Source of the DNA: Verrucomicrobiia bacterium
GTDB taxonomy: Bacteria; Verrucomicrobiota; Verrucomicrobiia; Palsa-1439
NCBI GenBank assembly: GCA_022072455.1
Contig: JAJVHY010000010.1
Location: forward strand, 1-64,000
Reading direction: 5' to 3'
DNA length: 64,000 nucleotides
A program made the translations under genes and the position numbers. Below, one piece after another: positions 32,132 to 42,865 of the stretch (the first letter of the stretch is position 1; each line of letters opens with the position of its first letter). The notes beneath the pieces were generated by a model that saw nothing but the letters and a program-made list of their open reading frames with translations, was not told where the DNA came from and did not search any database.

Positions 32132-33817
32132 CTAGTCTCCGGTGCCGAGAGGATGAGGATCGTGTTTCTGCATTGCTTGCAGTTGTTCTTCCAGTGGGCG
32201 CAAACTGTCCTCCAATCCCCCCGGACGGTTCTGGGCCAGCCAGAGGCGGCGGCGTTCGGCAATGATCGTCGCAAAATCCGCGGCCAGATGCGGATCGGCT
32301 GGGCTCGTGCCGGCGAGGATGAGTTGGCCCAGACGGCAGGCGGCCAAGGCGAGCTGGGCGTTGTTCGCAAATGCATCCACCAACTGCGCGCAAGCGGGAC
32401 GAGCTTTCGCGAGTTCCGCGAGCGCCGCCCGGAGATGCTCAGCCGTGGCGGACAGTGTGGTGCTCGTAACCCCGGCCGGCAAAGACTTCCCCCGTAAGAT
32501 GTGATCCAGCAAGTTGGATTGGGTGGCGTGCTCGCTGACCAGCTTCCAAGTGTCCCCCAATGCCCACGCCACTCGACCAAGGATGCCGGTCGGATCGCGA
32601 AAGACGTGCGAATCGAGTGCGGCCCGGATGGTGGCATCGGAGTTACCGGCTTCGTGCCAGGCCAAGGCGGCACCGGCTGCCAAGCCGATGAAACTGACCG
32701 GCAGATGCTGCCAATGGCCGCCGTCACCCCAATCGGTGTTCAACAGACCTTGTGCGCCACAGTCACGCGCCGCGGTAGCGGCCGACCGGTTGCTCCCCAA
32801 GGCCGCTTCATTGCAGCCGACGAGTGTTCCCCAGACACCGGTGCCCGGCGCCAACCAGAAGGGAATGCGGTGGGCCGCGAGTTTTTCCGCGTGCTCACAG
32901 AACGGGTACGCCCGGTAATACCCCCAGTCCACGTGCATCATCTCGCGGTCGAGCCGGCCCAGTTGGTCCGGAAACCGGCTCCAGACCATGTCGCCCCAAT
33001 ACTGCACCGTGCACCCCTGAGCACCGGCAAGTGATTTCAATTTCGCCAAGTAATCCAGATAGACGGTCGCCAAGCCATGGCGCTCTACCGTCGTCTGGCT
33101 GTATCCTTTGCCGAGTTCCCAGGTCTCGTCGCCTCCGATGTGGAGGCGGCGGCTGGTGAAGTTGGGCAGCAACTCGGCATACAACTCGGCGAGCAACTCA
33201 AGCGTGGCTGGGTTCGTTGGATCGAGCGTGGTCGGCACGTCGCGCCACTCGCCCGTCGAGGCGGTGAACCCCGCGGGACACTCCGCTAGCGGCCGGTACC
33301 GCGGATGCCGGAGCCAGCGTTCGAAGTGGCCAAAAGAATTCTGGTTGGGCGACAGTTCGATGAACCGCTCACGGCAATAGGCATCGAGTTGCCGGACCTC
33401 ATCGGCTGTCAACGGGCTGGCCGCCGCCCAGACCTCGCGGTGGTTCCGGTAGGCGAAGGTGTGTTCCATGTAGAGCTGCAGGTGGTTGACCTTCCACTCC
33501 GCCAGCATATCCACCAGCCCAAACAACGTCGCCATCGTGGGGACTTTATCGCGACTGATGTCGAGCATGACGCCGCGCAGCGGTATGTCTGGCCAGTCTT
33601 CGATGACCCCGCATGGAAGCGTGGTTGGGCAGAGCCGCTGTAACTGGCGCAACGTCATCCGCCCGTAGAACTCGCCCGCCGGATCGGCAGCTTCCAGTTG
33701 TGTTCCTGCCGGTGTGATCGTGAGACGGTAGCCTTGGGCGGGCAGCCGGTTGGTTAGCGGACGCTCCGCCAGGAGGCGCGGCTTTGGCAGCAGTGGGAGT
33801 TGCGCCAGAGCGGTCAT
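32132..33817 (-). CDS. GH20 beta-N-acetylhexosaminidase (first)
   Basis: The 561-residue product has the GH20 domain order: an N-terminal alpha/beta domain (GYRLTITPAGTQLEAADPAG), IEDWPDIPLRGVMLDISRDKV, then the catalytic pair Asp230-Glu231 in HIGGDETWELG. YWGDMVW and HVDWGYYRAYPF follow in the expected places. GH20 enzymes cleave terminal beta-GlcNAc or GalNAc by substrate-assisted catalysis. No signal peptide is evident. Its ATG overlaps the stop of the beta-propeller gene (ATGA). Confidence 0.9.
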   Translation of the reverse strand: MTALAQLPLLPKPRLLAERPLTNRLPAQGYRLTITPAGTQLEAADPAGEFYGRMTLRQLQRLCPTTLPCGVIEDWPDIPLRGVMLDISRDKVPTMATLFGLVDMLAEWKVNHLQLYMEHTFAYRNHREVWAAASPLTADEVRQLDAYCRERFIELSPNQNSFGHFERWLRHPRYRPLAECPAGFTASTGEWRDVPTTLDPTNPATLELLAELYAELLPNFTSRRLHIGGDETWELGKGYSQTTVERHGLATVYLDYLAKLKSLAGAQGCTVQYWGDMVWSRFPDQLGRLDREMMHVDWGYYRAYPFCEHAEKLAAHRIPFWLAPGTGVWGTLVGCNEAALGSNRSAATAARDCGAQGLLNTDWGDGGHWQHLPVSFIGLAAGAALAWHEAGNSDATIRAALDSHVFRDPTGILGRVAWALGDTWKLVSEHATQSNLLDHILRGKSLPAGVTSTTLSATAEHLRAALAELAKARPACAQLVDAFANNAQLALAACRLGQLILAGTSPADPHLAADFATIIAERRRLWLAQNRPGGLEDSLRPLEEQLQAMQKHDPHPLGTGD

Positions 33818-35133
33818 GGATAATCGAACCCGTAGGCCACGTTAACCTGCGGTCGGCCAGAAAAGTCAGATTGGAACGCCACGTAGCGCCCGTCCGCCGA
33901 GAGGACCGGGTGCGCATGCGCCGGTTGCCCCTTGTACGTCGAACGCGGCTGTAACAAATACTTGGCCTGCAACCACGGCGGTTCGCCCGGTGCTTCCACG
34001 TAGGTAGCCACCCACAGAAACGCGTACTTGCCCTCCACGTAGCCGTCGGTGTCGCTGACGAAATACTTACCGGAACGATCGCCGGCAATGTGGCAGGAAT
34101 CGGCGCGCGCGAGCTTGCGACTGAGATCAACCGGCGCCGGCACCCCCGCCGCCAATTGGCCACGCCAATACTCCGGATGATCGCGCCCACCCGGCCAGCT
34201 TACCGGCGTGAGTTCGACGATGGGGGCGCGCCACTTGCCGCCGCGCGTGTCGTACATCGCCGCGCAAACCGTGTCCCCGGTGCCGCGAAAGCCGCAGTGT
34301 CCACCGGAGAGCATGTCGCCGCCGTTGCCGATGGGCAGCATCCGCCAGTGCGTGCCGTCGTCGCGGATCACATGGTGAGTTGTGAGCGGTCCTTGCCCCG
34401 GCGCGAAACGGCCGGGCAAATCCTGATGCCGCCACGAACCATCCGGTGGCGTCAACCATGAACCGTCCGACAATCGGCCCGGCCCGCCGCTGACAAGCAT
34501 GTCGGTTGGCGCGGCGGGATTTTTCGAGTATTGGCAGTGCAGATTCCGAAAGCCGTTGCCCAGTTCGACGAAGCGATGCGTCCCCTGTTGGAGATCGAAC
34601 ACGCACAAGCCCCACGGCGCGCCTTCCGTCCGGCCGTCGCCCAGAAACACGCCTTCCACAAGATGCCGGCTGTCACAGGAAATACTGAACTGGCCACGAA
34701 TCGTCCACGGCACGGGCGCGGTGGCTACCACGTGGCGTTGGCGCGTGGCCAGATCGATCCGGCTGACTTCGAGCACGTCCTGCCGGCGGACCGTCGCGTA
34801 GACAGCTGTTCCATCCGGGCTGAGACAGGCGTTGACGAAGGCGTCCCGCATTTTGGGAAATGTGTGGAGGTTGGCGCGCACTTCATACTCAATGATCGGC
34901 TCGATGCTGAAATTGTCGGTCGTATCGCACAGCCAAAGCCCGCCCGGCTGGCGGCCGTCGTCGCTCGGTTGCCGCCAGAACGTGAAGCGCTGCGAATCCG
35001 GCGTCCACGAGTTGCAGTCCATGTAAACGTTTTCGCTCGAGCGCGAATTGTCCGTGGCGATCTGGACGACCTTGAGTCCCGGCGGACTGGCCGGCGTGAT
35101 GAACTCGTCGCGCTCCCGGGCTTCGCGGATCAT
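33814..35133 (-). CDS. beta-propeller protein, oligogalacturonide-lyase/TolB-like
   Basis: The 439-residue product reads as successive propeller blades: DCNSWTPDSQRFTFWR, NACLSPDGTAVYATV, FSISCDSRHLVEGVF, and near the end HPVLSADGRYVAFQSDFSGR. The closest patterns I know are oligogalacturonate lyase-type and TolB-type propellers found in glycan-utilisation operons. No catalytic residues could be assigned. The start 35133 gives an ATGA overlap with the upstream GH20 gene; it has no signal peptide. Confidence 0.7.
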   Translation of the reverse strand: MIREARERDEFITPASPPGLKVVQIATDNSRSSENVYMDCNSWTPDSQRFTFWRQPSDDGRQPGGLWLCDTTDNFSIEPIIEYEVRANLHTFPKMRDAFVNACLSPDGTAVYATVRRQDVLEVSRIDLATRQRHVVATAPVPWTIRGQFSISCDSRHLVEGVFLGDGRTEGAPWGLCVFDLQQGTHRFVELGNGFRNLHCQYSKNPAAPTDMLVSGGPGRLSDGSWLTPPDGSWRHQDLPGRFAPGQGPLTTHHVIRDDGTHWRMLPIGNGGDMLSGGHCGFRGTGDTVCAAMYDTRGGKWRAPIVELTPVSWPGGRDHPEYWRGQLAAGVPAPVDLSRKLARADSCHIAGDRSGKYFVSDTDGYVEGKYAFLWVATYVEAPGEPPWLQAKYLLQPRSTYKGQPAHAHPVLSADGRYVAFQSDFSGRPQVNVAYGFDYP

Positions 35134-36596
35134 CGCGGGTCTCCTGCGGGCAGGCTGGCTTTCTGGAGGAACGACCACGGCGTGACCGGCTTGCCAGCCA
35201 ACGCGCCATCCACGTAACAGCCCCGGTAAACCTCAGCTCCCCGGTCCGCCCGCAACGCGCTGTCCTCCGCATCGGCGAAGAACGATTGCCAGCGTTTCAT
35301 CCGCACGGAAACCAAGCCCCGCCAATCTTCGCCGCCGAGGTCGCCGGTCCTCCACTGCGGATTCCACGCGTAACCGGCACCGCCGTACAGGCCAACCAGT
35401 TGCCCCGGCAGGTTGTTGCTCTCCCAGAGACAAATATTTGGACCGAGCACGTTCGGACTGTCTTGCGCGGCCTGACACCACAGCCGCGTGGCATCGAACG
35501 TTCCTTGGAGGTGCAAACTGGAGTTGCCGGCGCCCATGATGAACGGTTGCTTGTCCGTCCCGGAATGGCGCGCGACCTTGGCACGAATGTCGTCTGCAGC
35601 GCGCCCAAAATACTGCCACGGCTCGATGATGATCTGCCGGCGCAACTCTGCCGGGATGTCGATGCCCTTGTGGTCGGCCCAACACCGCATTTGCAGGCGA
35701 CGGTTGTGCCGGCGTCCCGTCTGCATCAGGATTTCGTGCATGCGGGCAACATGCCGGGCTGGCGTGTAATCGGCCGGGGCGGATGGCAACAGTTGCCAGC
35801 CGGCTTCGTCCAAACCTAAATGCACGACCGCTTCCACCGGGAGCACTGGTACGACTTCGTCGAGCATGGTGGACATCAACCGGTACAACTCCTCGCCGAC
35901 GGCAAACGAAGTGCCCTCATACATTCCCGGCGCGCCGCGCAAGGCCGGGAAGTGCTGGATGATCGAGCCGGCATGTCCCCACGCTTCGAGTTCCGGCACG
36001 ATCGTGACATGTCGGCGCGCGGCGTAGATCACCAGTTCACCCAACTCTCGGACCGTGATCGCGTAGGGGTTCTCCTGGCCGCAGGGCAAGTTCTGGAAAC
36101 GCAACGAGCACAGATGATCGTCGTACAGATGCAGGTGCAGCGTGTTCAGCTTGAGTCGCGACAAGATCCGCACGACGCGCTTCAGATACGGCAGCGGCCA
36201 CGTGGCGCGCCCCATGTCGACCATGAACCCGCGATAGGCGTACCGGGGCCAGTCTTCGATCTCCTGACACTCGATTTGGCGGTTGAACGCCAGCAGTTGC
36301 AGCAACGTCTGCAGCCCGTAAAATATTCCCGCCGCATCCACCGCCGCCAACGTCCACTGCTTCTCGGTGAGCGCAAGCCGGTATCCCTCCGGTCGCGTGT
36401 CAGCCGCCAGTCGCACCTGCAACGGCAAGCCGTCTTCCGCGACGACAATACCAGCGACCTCCAGCGCATCGTCCACAAACGCCAGCCGGTCCCGCTCGGT
36501 GACCGGTGCGTCACCGTCGACGTGCAGACGAATCCGGTCGGGCCGGGCGAAGCGGCTGCCTTGGTGGGTGATTCGTTGTGGGCAAGGGACTAGCAT
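35130..36596 (-). CDS. GH20-type beta-N-acetylhexosaminidase (second)
   Basis: The 488-residue product is a second, divergent GH20 protein: an N-terminal GH20b-like domain (GYRLALTEKQWTLAAVDAAG), DWPRYAYRGFMVDMGR, LNTLHLHLYDD, and the Asp263-Glu264 pair in HLGLDEAGWQLL. The usual HIGGDE is changed to HLGLDE, so its substrate may differ from that of the first enzyme. Its ATG overlaps the end of the GH116 gene by seven bases. Confidence 0.8.
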   Translation of the reverse strand: MLVPCPQRITHQGSRFARPDRIRLHVDGDAPVTERDRLAFVDDALEVAGIVVAEDGLPLQVRLAADTRPEGYRLALTEKQWTLAAVDAAGIFYGLQTLLQLLAFNRQIECQEIEDWPRYAYRGFMVDMGRATWPLPYLKRVVRILSRLKLNTLHLHLYDDHLCSLRFQNLPCGQENPYAITVRELGELVIYAARRHVTIVPELEAWGHAGSIIQHFPALRGAPGMYEGTSFAVGEELYRLMSTMLDEVVPVLPVEAVVHLGLDEAGWQLLPSAPADYTPARHVARMHEILMQTGRRHNRRLQMRCWADHKGIDIPAELRRQIIIEPWQYFGRAADDIRAKVARHSGTDKQPFIMGAGNSSLHLQGTFDATRLWCQAAQDSPNVLGPNICLWESNNLPGQLVGLYGGAGYAWNPQWRTGDLGGEDWRGLVSVRMKRWQSFFADAEDSALRADRGAEVYRGCYVDGALAGKPVTPWSFLQKASLPAGDPR

Positions 36597-39061
36597 TCGA
36601 TTGTCGCCTCCCGGACCGCCAAGCTGCCGCCGAGAACTTCCAGTCGGACGGTGTTTCCCTCGATGTGGCAGAGCCCCCAGCCATCACCGGTCGCCCAGAA
36701 ATGTGTCCCCGGTCGCGCGGCGAAGGTCATTCGTTTTGCGACCGCATCGTAGTGGCAACCGGCCCACGCTTGGACCGCACCCCACGCCGCCATTGCGCGG
36801 ACATAATGGTGACCGCACTCAGCTTCGTCGAATGGGTTGCGTTTCCGGCCATCGTACCGCTCACGGATGTCGCGCACGACGTTCACCGCTTCGGTCTCGT
36901 AGCCTTCCCACAACAAGTGCGCGGCGAGGGCATGCTCGAAGCCGGTCATGGTCTCGCCAAAATAGGGAAACGGTTTCGTCAGCCGCTTGCCGGGCGGATA
37001 GTGGGCCATCACCAACGCCCGCTCGTCGCCGAGGGCGAACCCCCGGTACGGATTGCATTGGTCCGGTCGGCGGACGTTCTGATCCAAAATCGTTCGGAGC
37101 GTGGTTTGGATTTTCGTCACGTCGGCGAGATGGCCCAAACCGACAGTGTGGGCGAGCCATTGCCCGACGAGTTGGTCGATCAAGCAGCCGTCGCCCAACT
37201 GGAAATCAGGTGTGTCCGGCTGCGTTCCCGAAAGTTCCGGATTCGCCAAACCCGGTAAGACTTTCGCCCACGATCCCGGCAGGCGAATCTCGTGCCGGTA
37301 GTAGTGACCGTTGAAAAGTTTCGCGTCGAGGTAGCCTCGTCCTTGCTCGTAAAGCCGGTGACACTCGGTGGCAAAAGCCGTCTCGCCGAGATGACGGGCC
37401 ATCTCTTCCACCGCCCGCAGCGCGCCCAAGTACCAGAATCCCATCAGCGGGTTCGGCCCGTAATACTCGACGTCCATGGTGTTGTGCTGACAACCTTCCA
37501 TCACGCCGTCCCGGTTCGCATCCCAACCGCCCGGCTGCCAGCAAAACTCGAGTGCCCGGCGCACCTTGGGCCAGAGCCGCCGCAGGAAGCCGTCATCGCC
37601 GGCCAGCCGCCATTCCCGGTACAACTTAATCAGGCATCCCAACTGACCGTCGGCTGCGGCGAACCCGAATTGCTGCGCGTTGACAAGCGGCTGATGAATC
37701 CGAAAATTCATGAAGCCGTCGTCGCGCGTCGCGTGGAGAAACTCCAACTCGCGCATGTCCCGCGCCACCGAGCCGAAGAGAAACGGCGTCGTCATCTCGT
37801 AATTCCACACGTGGGTGCAGCTGCCGTGGCAACTACCGCCATGGTCGTGGCAGCCTTCGAAGCCGTAGAAATGTCCATCGGCCGTGCGAAAACAGGTCTG
37901 AGTTCGCAGCGTACTCAGGTTGAACAGCGCGGCTTCTTTCAGCGGCACCGGCAAGTCGCTTTTCAGGAACGAGTCGACGAAAGCGAGCGACTCCCGCTCC
38001 AGGCTGGCGAGTTGCGGGGCGATGGCGACGGCCGCTGCCCAAGCATCCGCCGATTGCGTCGTGTACCAGTTGCCAACGATCTCGCCGAGATTGGGGAGCG
38101 AACTGAAAACACCGGTCTGGGCGTTCCACACGCGGCGGTTGGGGAAATGCCAGGTGATCAGAAACGTGAAACTCGTCGCCTCACCGGCGGCGAGTTCACG
38201 CTCCAAGCACAACGATGCCATCGGCATGTCCCCGCCGGGACTGCGCTCGTCCAGCCGGCCATCATCGAGAAAATCGTCCCAGAAATCGAGCCGCGCACCG
38301 CCCCACCGGCCCCCGCCCCAGTTGGTCCGGTAGGTCAGCTCACCGGCGTCGGGAGTGCTCAACGCCATGCTGCCCCATGCTTCCGCCTGTGTGTCGGCGG
38401 CGGTGGTGTCGAGGAAAACGCCGCGTAGTCCGTCGGCCTTCCGGTACGTGTTGCGGTTACCGGCGACGGTGACGAGCCGGGGTTTGCCGTCCCAGCCGAT
38501 CTTGGTTTGCGCACCGTCGCAGCCGACGAAGTTGGGCAAGTTGGCGCAGACGGATACGTGCATGGTGGTGGCTGCGGTGTTGCGGATCTGAACCCGCAGC
38601 ACAGCCACCGGTAACCCGCTCTTGCCGGTATCGGGCGGGACGAGTGGGTTGAATGCTTGGAGCACGACCGCAGCCGGCACCGTGGGATCGGAGAGCTCGA
38701 CCTGACCAAACGGGTACGCAGCCAGAAACCGGCTGTGTTGAAACCGAGGCAACCCGTGCCATGGGCAAGGCGTTCCCAGACTGCCTTCATATTCCGTAAC
38801 GGGAATTGGTCCTTCGAGTAACCGGCCCACGCAGCCGACCGGGCCGGCAATGCGCAGGGCGAGACAAGCCGGTCCGAGATTATCGCTGGCGGGGTTGAAC
38901 CCTTTGGCCGGGCGGTTCATCAACTCGAAATCTTGTAGCTGGCCGCGCCCGCCCAACGACAGCGTGCCGGTGCCGATGCCGCCGATGGGCATGGCAACAC
39001 GCACGCTGTGCTCACCTTCATAGGCACGCAGAACTGGCCAAGTGCTGGTGGTGCTGGCCAT
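36590..39061 (-). CDS. GH116 family glucosylceramidase-like glycoside hydrolase
   Basis: The 823-residue product matches the bacterial GH116 (GBA2-like) pattern: MPIGGIGTGTLSLGGRGQLQ at the N-terminus, a beta-sandwich with FAYLITWHFPNR-like FLITWHFPNRRVWN, then an (alpha/alpha)6 barrel with FYGFEGCHDHGGSCHGSCTH, the catalytic region VMEGCQHNTMDVEYYGPNP, and the C-terminal DGRKRNPFDEAECGHHYVRAM. Family members cleave beta-glucosides or beta-xylosides. No signal peptide is seen. The ATG overlaps the pseudopilin stop (TAATG). Confidence 0.9.
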   Translation of the reverse strand: MASTTSTWPVLRAYEGEHSVRVAMPIGGIGTGTLSLGGRGQLQDFELMNRPAKGFNPASDNLGPACLALRIAGPVGCVGRLLEGPIPVTEYEGSLGTPCPWHGLPRFQHSRFLAAYPFGQVELSDPTVPAAVVLQAFNPLVPPDTGKSGLPVAVLRVQIRNTAATTMHVSVCANLPNFVGCDGAQTKIGWDGKPRLVTVAGNRNTYRKADGLRGVFLDTTAADTQAEAWGSMALSTPDAGELTYRTNWGGGRWGGARLDFWDDFLDDGRLDERSPGGDMPMASLCLERELAAGEATSFTFLITWHFPNRRVWNAQTGVFSSLPNLGEIVGNWYTTQSADAWAAAVAIAPQLASLERESLAFVDSFLKSDLPVPLKEAALFNLSTLRTQTCFRTADGHFYGFEGCHDHGGSCHGSCTHVWNYEMTTPFLFGSVARDMRELEFLHATRDDGFMNFRIHQPLVNAQQFGFAAADGQLGCLIKLYREWRLAGDDGFLRRLWPKVRRALEFCWQPGGWDANRDGVMEGCQHNTMDVEYYGPNPLMGFWYLGALRAVEEMARHLGETAFATECHRLYEQGRGYLDAKLFNGHYYRHEIRLPGSWAKVLPGLANPELSGTQPDTPDFQLGDGCLIDQLVGQWLAHTVGLGHLADVTKIQTTLRTILDQNVRRPDQCNPYRGFALGDERALVMAHYPPGKRLTKPFPYFGETMTGFEHALAAHLLWEGYETEAVNVVRDIRERYDGRKRNPFDEAECGHHYVRAMAAWGAVQAWAGCHYDAVAKRMTFAARPGTHFWATGDGWGLCHIEGNTVRLEVLGGSLAVREATIEC

Positions 39062-39924
39062 TAGGGGTGGACAATCGTGCCGCGGAGTGGGTTGGCGGCA
39101 AGCAGGGCGGCGGTCGTGTTGGGAAAGGATGCGCCATTGAACCAGTAGCTGTGGAAACCGGCGCGGTCGTTGCGGATTCCCAGCCAGACTCGATTTGGCC
39201 CCGGCAAGAGCGCTTCTTTCAGAGGATAACCGGGCCAGGCCGCGACCAGATTCACGCCGTTGCAGTCCACGTTGTTGAACCACCGCGCGCTGCCATCGGT
39301 GAAGACCGCATTGGCGCCGTCACCCTCCACCCCTTGGGAGCGATGGTTCGATGTGGCGTTGTCGGTATTGCCGCCGCCGATTGAGAACGCCTCGGTGACC
39401 TCCCAATACGAGTGGTCGAGAGCGAGACAGGTCTGTTCCTGACCAATGGTGGCATCGGCGGTCAACAACTCCAGTCGGACGAAGTAGAAGTAATCGCTCC
39501 CGTAGATGCTTGATAGCCGCAGGCTGGACGTAGGCGTTTTATAGTTCTGGGTGATGGGGGTACTGTTTTGGCCCAGCCGCCGGCTTCCGCGCGAGGGACA
39601 GCGATCCACGTTTCCGCTCAGGTAGCGATTGGTTTTCAGGCTGCTGAACAAGTTGTTTTCCGCCCACGGCTCCCAGTCGGAGGGAAACACCGATTGCCCG
39701 CGCACTGGTAGGTAACCGTCCTGATCGTCGGCGTACATGGTCATGGCCAGGGCGTTTTGCCGGAGATTGTTGAGACAGGCCGCGCGTCGGCCGCGTTCGC
39801 GCGCTGACTGCAACGCCGGCAACAACAGCGCGGCAAGTATCCCGATGATCGCGATCACCACGAGCAACTCAATCAGCGTAAAACCGGTGCGGCGCTGGGG
39901 GGGGTAGATCAAATGCGTTTGCAT
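39061..39924 (-). CDS. type II secretion-like pseudopilin with prepilin signal
   Basis: The 287-residue product carries a class III prepilin signal, [20 protein letters not shown], cleaved after Gly with a hydrophobic helix of about 20 residues, then [21 protein letters not shown], the typical continuation in Verrucomicrobia and Planctomycetes pseudopilins (xcpT/DUF1559-like). The C-terminal half is a variable globular domain. Such proteins occur in large numbers next to glycoside hydrolase genes in these phyla and are thought to help in secretion or surface binding. It sits in the operon between the 975-residue protein and GH116. Confidence 0.85.
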   Translation of the reverse strand: MQTHLIYPPQRRTGFTLIELLVVIAIIGILAALLLPALQSARERGRRAACLNNLRQNALAMTMYADDQDGYLPVRGQSVFPSDWEPWAENNLFSSLKTNRYLSGNVDRCPSRGSRRLGQNSTPITQNYKTPTSSLRLSSIYGSDYFYFVRLELLTADATIGQEQTCLALDHSYWEVTEAFSIGGGNTDNATSNHRSQGVEGDGANAVFTDGSARWFNNVDCNGVNLVAAWPGYPLKEALLPGPNRVWLGIRNDRAGFHSYWFNGASFPNTTAALLAANPLRGTIVHP

Positions 39925-39937
39925 GGTATCACCCGCT

Positions 39938-42865
39938 TTACTGTTTCGCGGCCTCCTCAAGCGGCGGCACCGGCGCGGTCCACTCGTATTCATTCAACGT
40001 GGGCCGGTCGAGGAAATACTGCGGCACGCTGAGGTCGCGTTTGTTGAGCTGCGACTGGGCCAACTGGATGGGGTGAAGCTTGCCGGGTTCGCCCAGTAGG
40101 AAAACCCGGACGCCCCATGCCGGCACTGCGAGCTTGAGCCGGCCAGCCGTGGTTTGTTCGAGCGTTTTCTCGGTCAACATCTCCCAAGCGATCTGGCCCG
40201 GTTTGGTCAGCGACGAATCGACGGTCACGTCGTATTCCGCCTCGGTCGAGTCATGGTTGATCACGACCACCATCAGCGTGCCGTCGGCAGTCACTCGCGG
40301 CAACACCTCGAGGTTCATCGGCAACTGGCCCGCGCGGGTCAGTGTTACCGGTCGGGTGACACCGGCTTTGCGGGCAGGATAGCCGATCGCCTCCGCATAG
40401 GGCCGGTGAGCCTCATAGCTGTCCGGTATCTCACTCGGGAACGGGTTGCACGGTTCGGTGCTCCGATGGGCTTCCATCCGCGAGGAGATGGCGTGCAAGC
40501 TGACGCCCTCCCGCGTCCCGTACCAAACGGTCTGCGGAGTTTCGATCCCGACGATTTTGTCGCCCCACCACGCGATGGGCTTGGCGCGCCCGACCGGCTG
40601 CGCTTCGTCCACCTCGCCCCAAGTCACGACCGGATTTGTCGAACTCACTCCCGCGGCATACCGGATCGACGGCGGCGTGCGCATGTCGAGCGGACTTTGG
40701 GCGATGCCCAGCACTTCCTTCGGCATCTCCGCCATGGCGGCGTCCAGCTCCCGCCAGACGTCCTCATCGCGAACGAGTTTACCGGCTTTGTCCCGGATCA
40801 GTTGGTACGAGGGGTCACGCACCGGTTGGCCACCGACCATTCCGTTGTTCGACGGAATCGGGCGCTGCGGCTTGCCGTCTGCGTCGAGCAGGAATTTCTC
40901 CGGCGTGCGGGCGTAAAGCCGAGCCCAGGCCCGCGGGTCATCGAAGTGATGCACCATGTTCCCTTGGAGCTTGAACGGGCCGTTCCAAGTATCGAACTGA
41001 AACGCCCACATGGCTTCCTCGGCGGTCTGGGTGCTCGGGTAAAACGCATTCTTATGTTTGCGCTCGATCTTCACGCCGAACGTCTGCTCCAGGAAATCGA
41101 TCCGCCGGCCAGTGGCCACATCGATGGACAAGCTGTCGACGTTGGCGAAGACCGTGCCGCCATTCTTGACGAACTCCGCGATACGTTGGCGGAGGATCGG
41201 CGTGCTCCATTCCGCCCCGACCACGTACAGCACCTTGTAATCGGTGAGCTTCGTCTCGCCGAGTTCCAACTCCTCCTCGGTCAGCAGATGGTACGGCAAC
41301 TGCAAGTTTTGGAACGCCTCGGCGGTCCAAGCGAAATCGTGCTTCGGGTATTGGAAGTAGCGGTAGAAGTAGCCTGTCGTGTCCGGCATCAGCAACGCGA
41401 CCTGGGGGCGGACCGGCACGGACCGCGACAACAGGCCCGCGTAGTGGGTCTTCAGGAAATTCTGCCAGTAGGCGATCTGCTGGCGCTGCTTCTGGTCGCG
41501 CCCCCGGTACCGCGGACTGTAGAGCCAGTGATGCGTGCCATCGACGTTGTGTCCCATCATCCGGGCCAGCGCGCGGTCGAGGTCGTGCGGACCGTTGTAC
41601 ATGTCCCAGCCTTCCTGGCCGAAGTAGAACCAGATCCAGCCCATGACGGCGCTGTGGTGGCGCGGGGCGAGCCGGTCGGTGATGGCGTAGTTGAGATTCA
41701 TCACCGGCGCTTCCGGCCAGCAGTGCTCCACGTTCACCACGGGCGACAACCGGTGATACCAATAGAAACTGTTCGCGTGCGCCTGGTTCGCGCCCGGCCA
41801 GATGATGAAATGTTGCACGAACGGATAGCAGCTGATCCGGCCGCTCGTGCCGCGCTCATTCATGAGCCGCGTCGCTTCCTCGTTGGTGCGGCGGAAAAAC
41901 TCCAGCGTGAAATACCGGTGGAAATCCACGAGCAACTTGTACCGTCCCGGCTCGCGGTACATCACTGTGTCCACTTCCGGCATCGTGGAAAACGCAACGG
42001 TGTTGGTCTGCTTGTTCTGAGCGGGCCGAAACCAATTCAGCGACACATGGACCGGCTCGACCTCGTCCCAACTCTTGAGCTGTTGCCCCGTCAACGCATT
42101 GTACGTCCGCCCATCCCGGTTGGTGTCTTCTCCCGGGGTCGCATCGCCGGCAAACCACACTTCCTTCAGAAACCGGCGGAACTCCTCCCGCATCGGCGGC
42201 CGGTAATCCATCGCACACTCGCGCATGCCGACTTCGTCCCACGAACACGTCAGCCGGTGATCGCCGACCGTGAACAGATGTTTGCCGTAATGTTGCCCCA
42301 TACCGGCGATCGCATTGACGCCATTCAGGAAATTGGTGACGCTGAAAAAGCTGCCGCACCCTTCCCGGTATTTCTTGCCTTCCTTCCCGTCGAACTGCAC
42401 CGTCGGCGGCCCATTGTTGCCCCACAGCGTCTGGTCGATCGCGCCCAGCAGACCGCGGCTCTTGAGAAACGCGCCGACCATGAACGTGCTCGACAAGCCT
42501 TTGTACGCGCAGTTGTAGCCCATGCGATTCCAGTCCTCCAAAATCGCCGCTTCGTACTGGAGGTTGATCGGCCGTGGGTCGAGTGCCGGGTCGTAAACTC
42601 CGTTCTTGGCCGTGCGGGCAAAATCCCCCTGCGCTTTCCAGTTCGCGCGCGCCACAAGGTTCGAGGTCTTCCTATCCACCTTGCCGACAAACGCCCGCGC
42701 CTCGCCGCCGAACGGTCCATCGTACGGCGTGATGGGCGGCTCCGGCAACTGCTTCCAGCGTTCATACAACGTGACCCGCCACGGCTCGACCCCCGGCAAC
42801 AGCGGCTCACCGGCCCACGCGCCGGCAACCCCGAGGCTCAACCAAATCATCGCCAATGTCTTCAT
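39938..42865 (-). CDS. exported glycosidase-like protein, 975 residues
   Basis: The product has a signal peptide ([19 protein letters not shown]). The middle resembles a TIM-barrel glycosidase ([45 protein letters not shown]), followed by a GATase-like domain similar to the GH42 trimerisation domain ([20 protein letters not shown] then [14 protein letters not shown]) and a C-terminal beta domain. I cannot assign a GH family or catalytic pair with confidence. It is periplasmic or secreted. The ATG overlaps the stop of the 1766-residue gene (ATGA). Confidence 0.65.
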   Translation of the reverse strand: MKTLAMIWLSLGVAGAWAGEPLLPGVEPWRVTLYERWKQLPEPPITPYDGPFGGEARAFVGKVDRKTSNLVARANWKAQGDFARTAKNGVYDPALDPRPINLQYEAAILEDWNRMGYNCAYKGLSSTFMVGAFLKSRGLLGAIDQTLWGNNGPPTVQFDGKEGKKYREGCGSFFSVTNFLNGVNAIAGMGQHYGKHLFTVGDHRLTCSWDEVGMRECAMDYRPPMREEFRRFLKEVWFAGDATPGEDTNRDGRTYNALTGQQLKSWDEVEPVHVSLNWFRPAQNKQTNTVAFSTMPEVDTVMYREPGRYKLLVDFHRYFTLEFFRRTNEEATRLMNERGTSGRISCYPFVQHFIIWPGANQAHANSFYWYHRLSPVVNVEHCWPEAPVMNLNYAITDRLAPRHHSAVMGWIWFYFGQEGWDMYNGPHDLDRALARMMGHNVDGTHHWLYSPRYRGRDQKQRQQIAYWQNFLKTHYAGLLSRSVPVRPQVALLMPDTTGYFYRYFQYPKHDFAWTAEAFQNLQLPYHLLTEEELELGETKLTDYKVLYVVGAEWSTPILRQRIAEFVKNGGTVFANVDSLSIDVATGRRIDFLEQTFGVKIERKHKNAFYPSTQTAEEAMWAFQFDTWNGPFKLQGNMVHHFDDPRAWARLYARTPEKFLLDADGKPQRPIPSNNGMVGGQPVRDPSYQLIRDKAGKLVRDEDVWRELDAAMAEMPKEVLGIAQSPLDMRTPPSIRYAAGVSSTNPVVTWGEVDEAQPVGRAKPIAWWGDKIVGIETPQTVWYGTREGVSLHAISSRMEAHRSTEPCNPFPSEIPDSYEAHRPYAEAIGYPARKAGVTRPVTLTRAGQLPMNLEVLPRVTADGTLMVVVINHDSTEAEYDVTVDSSLTKPGQIAWEMLTEKTLEQTTAGRLKLAVPAWGVRVFLLGEPGKLHPIQLAQSQLNKRDLSVPQYFLDRPTLNEYEWTAPVPPLEEAAKQ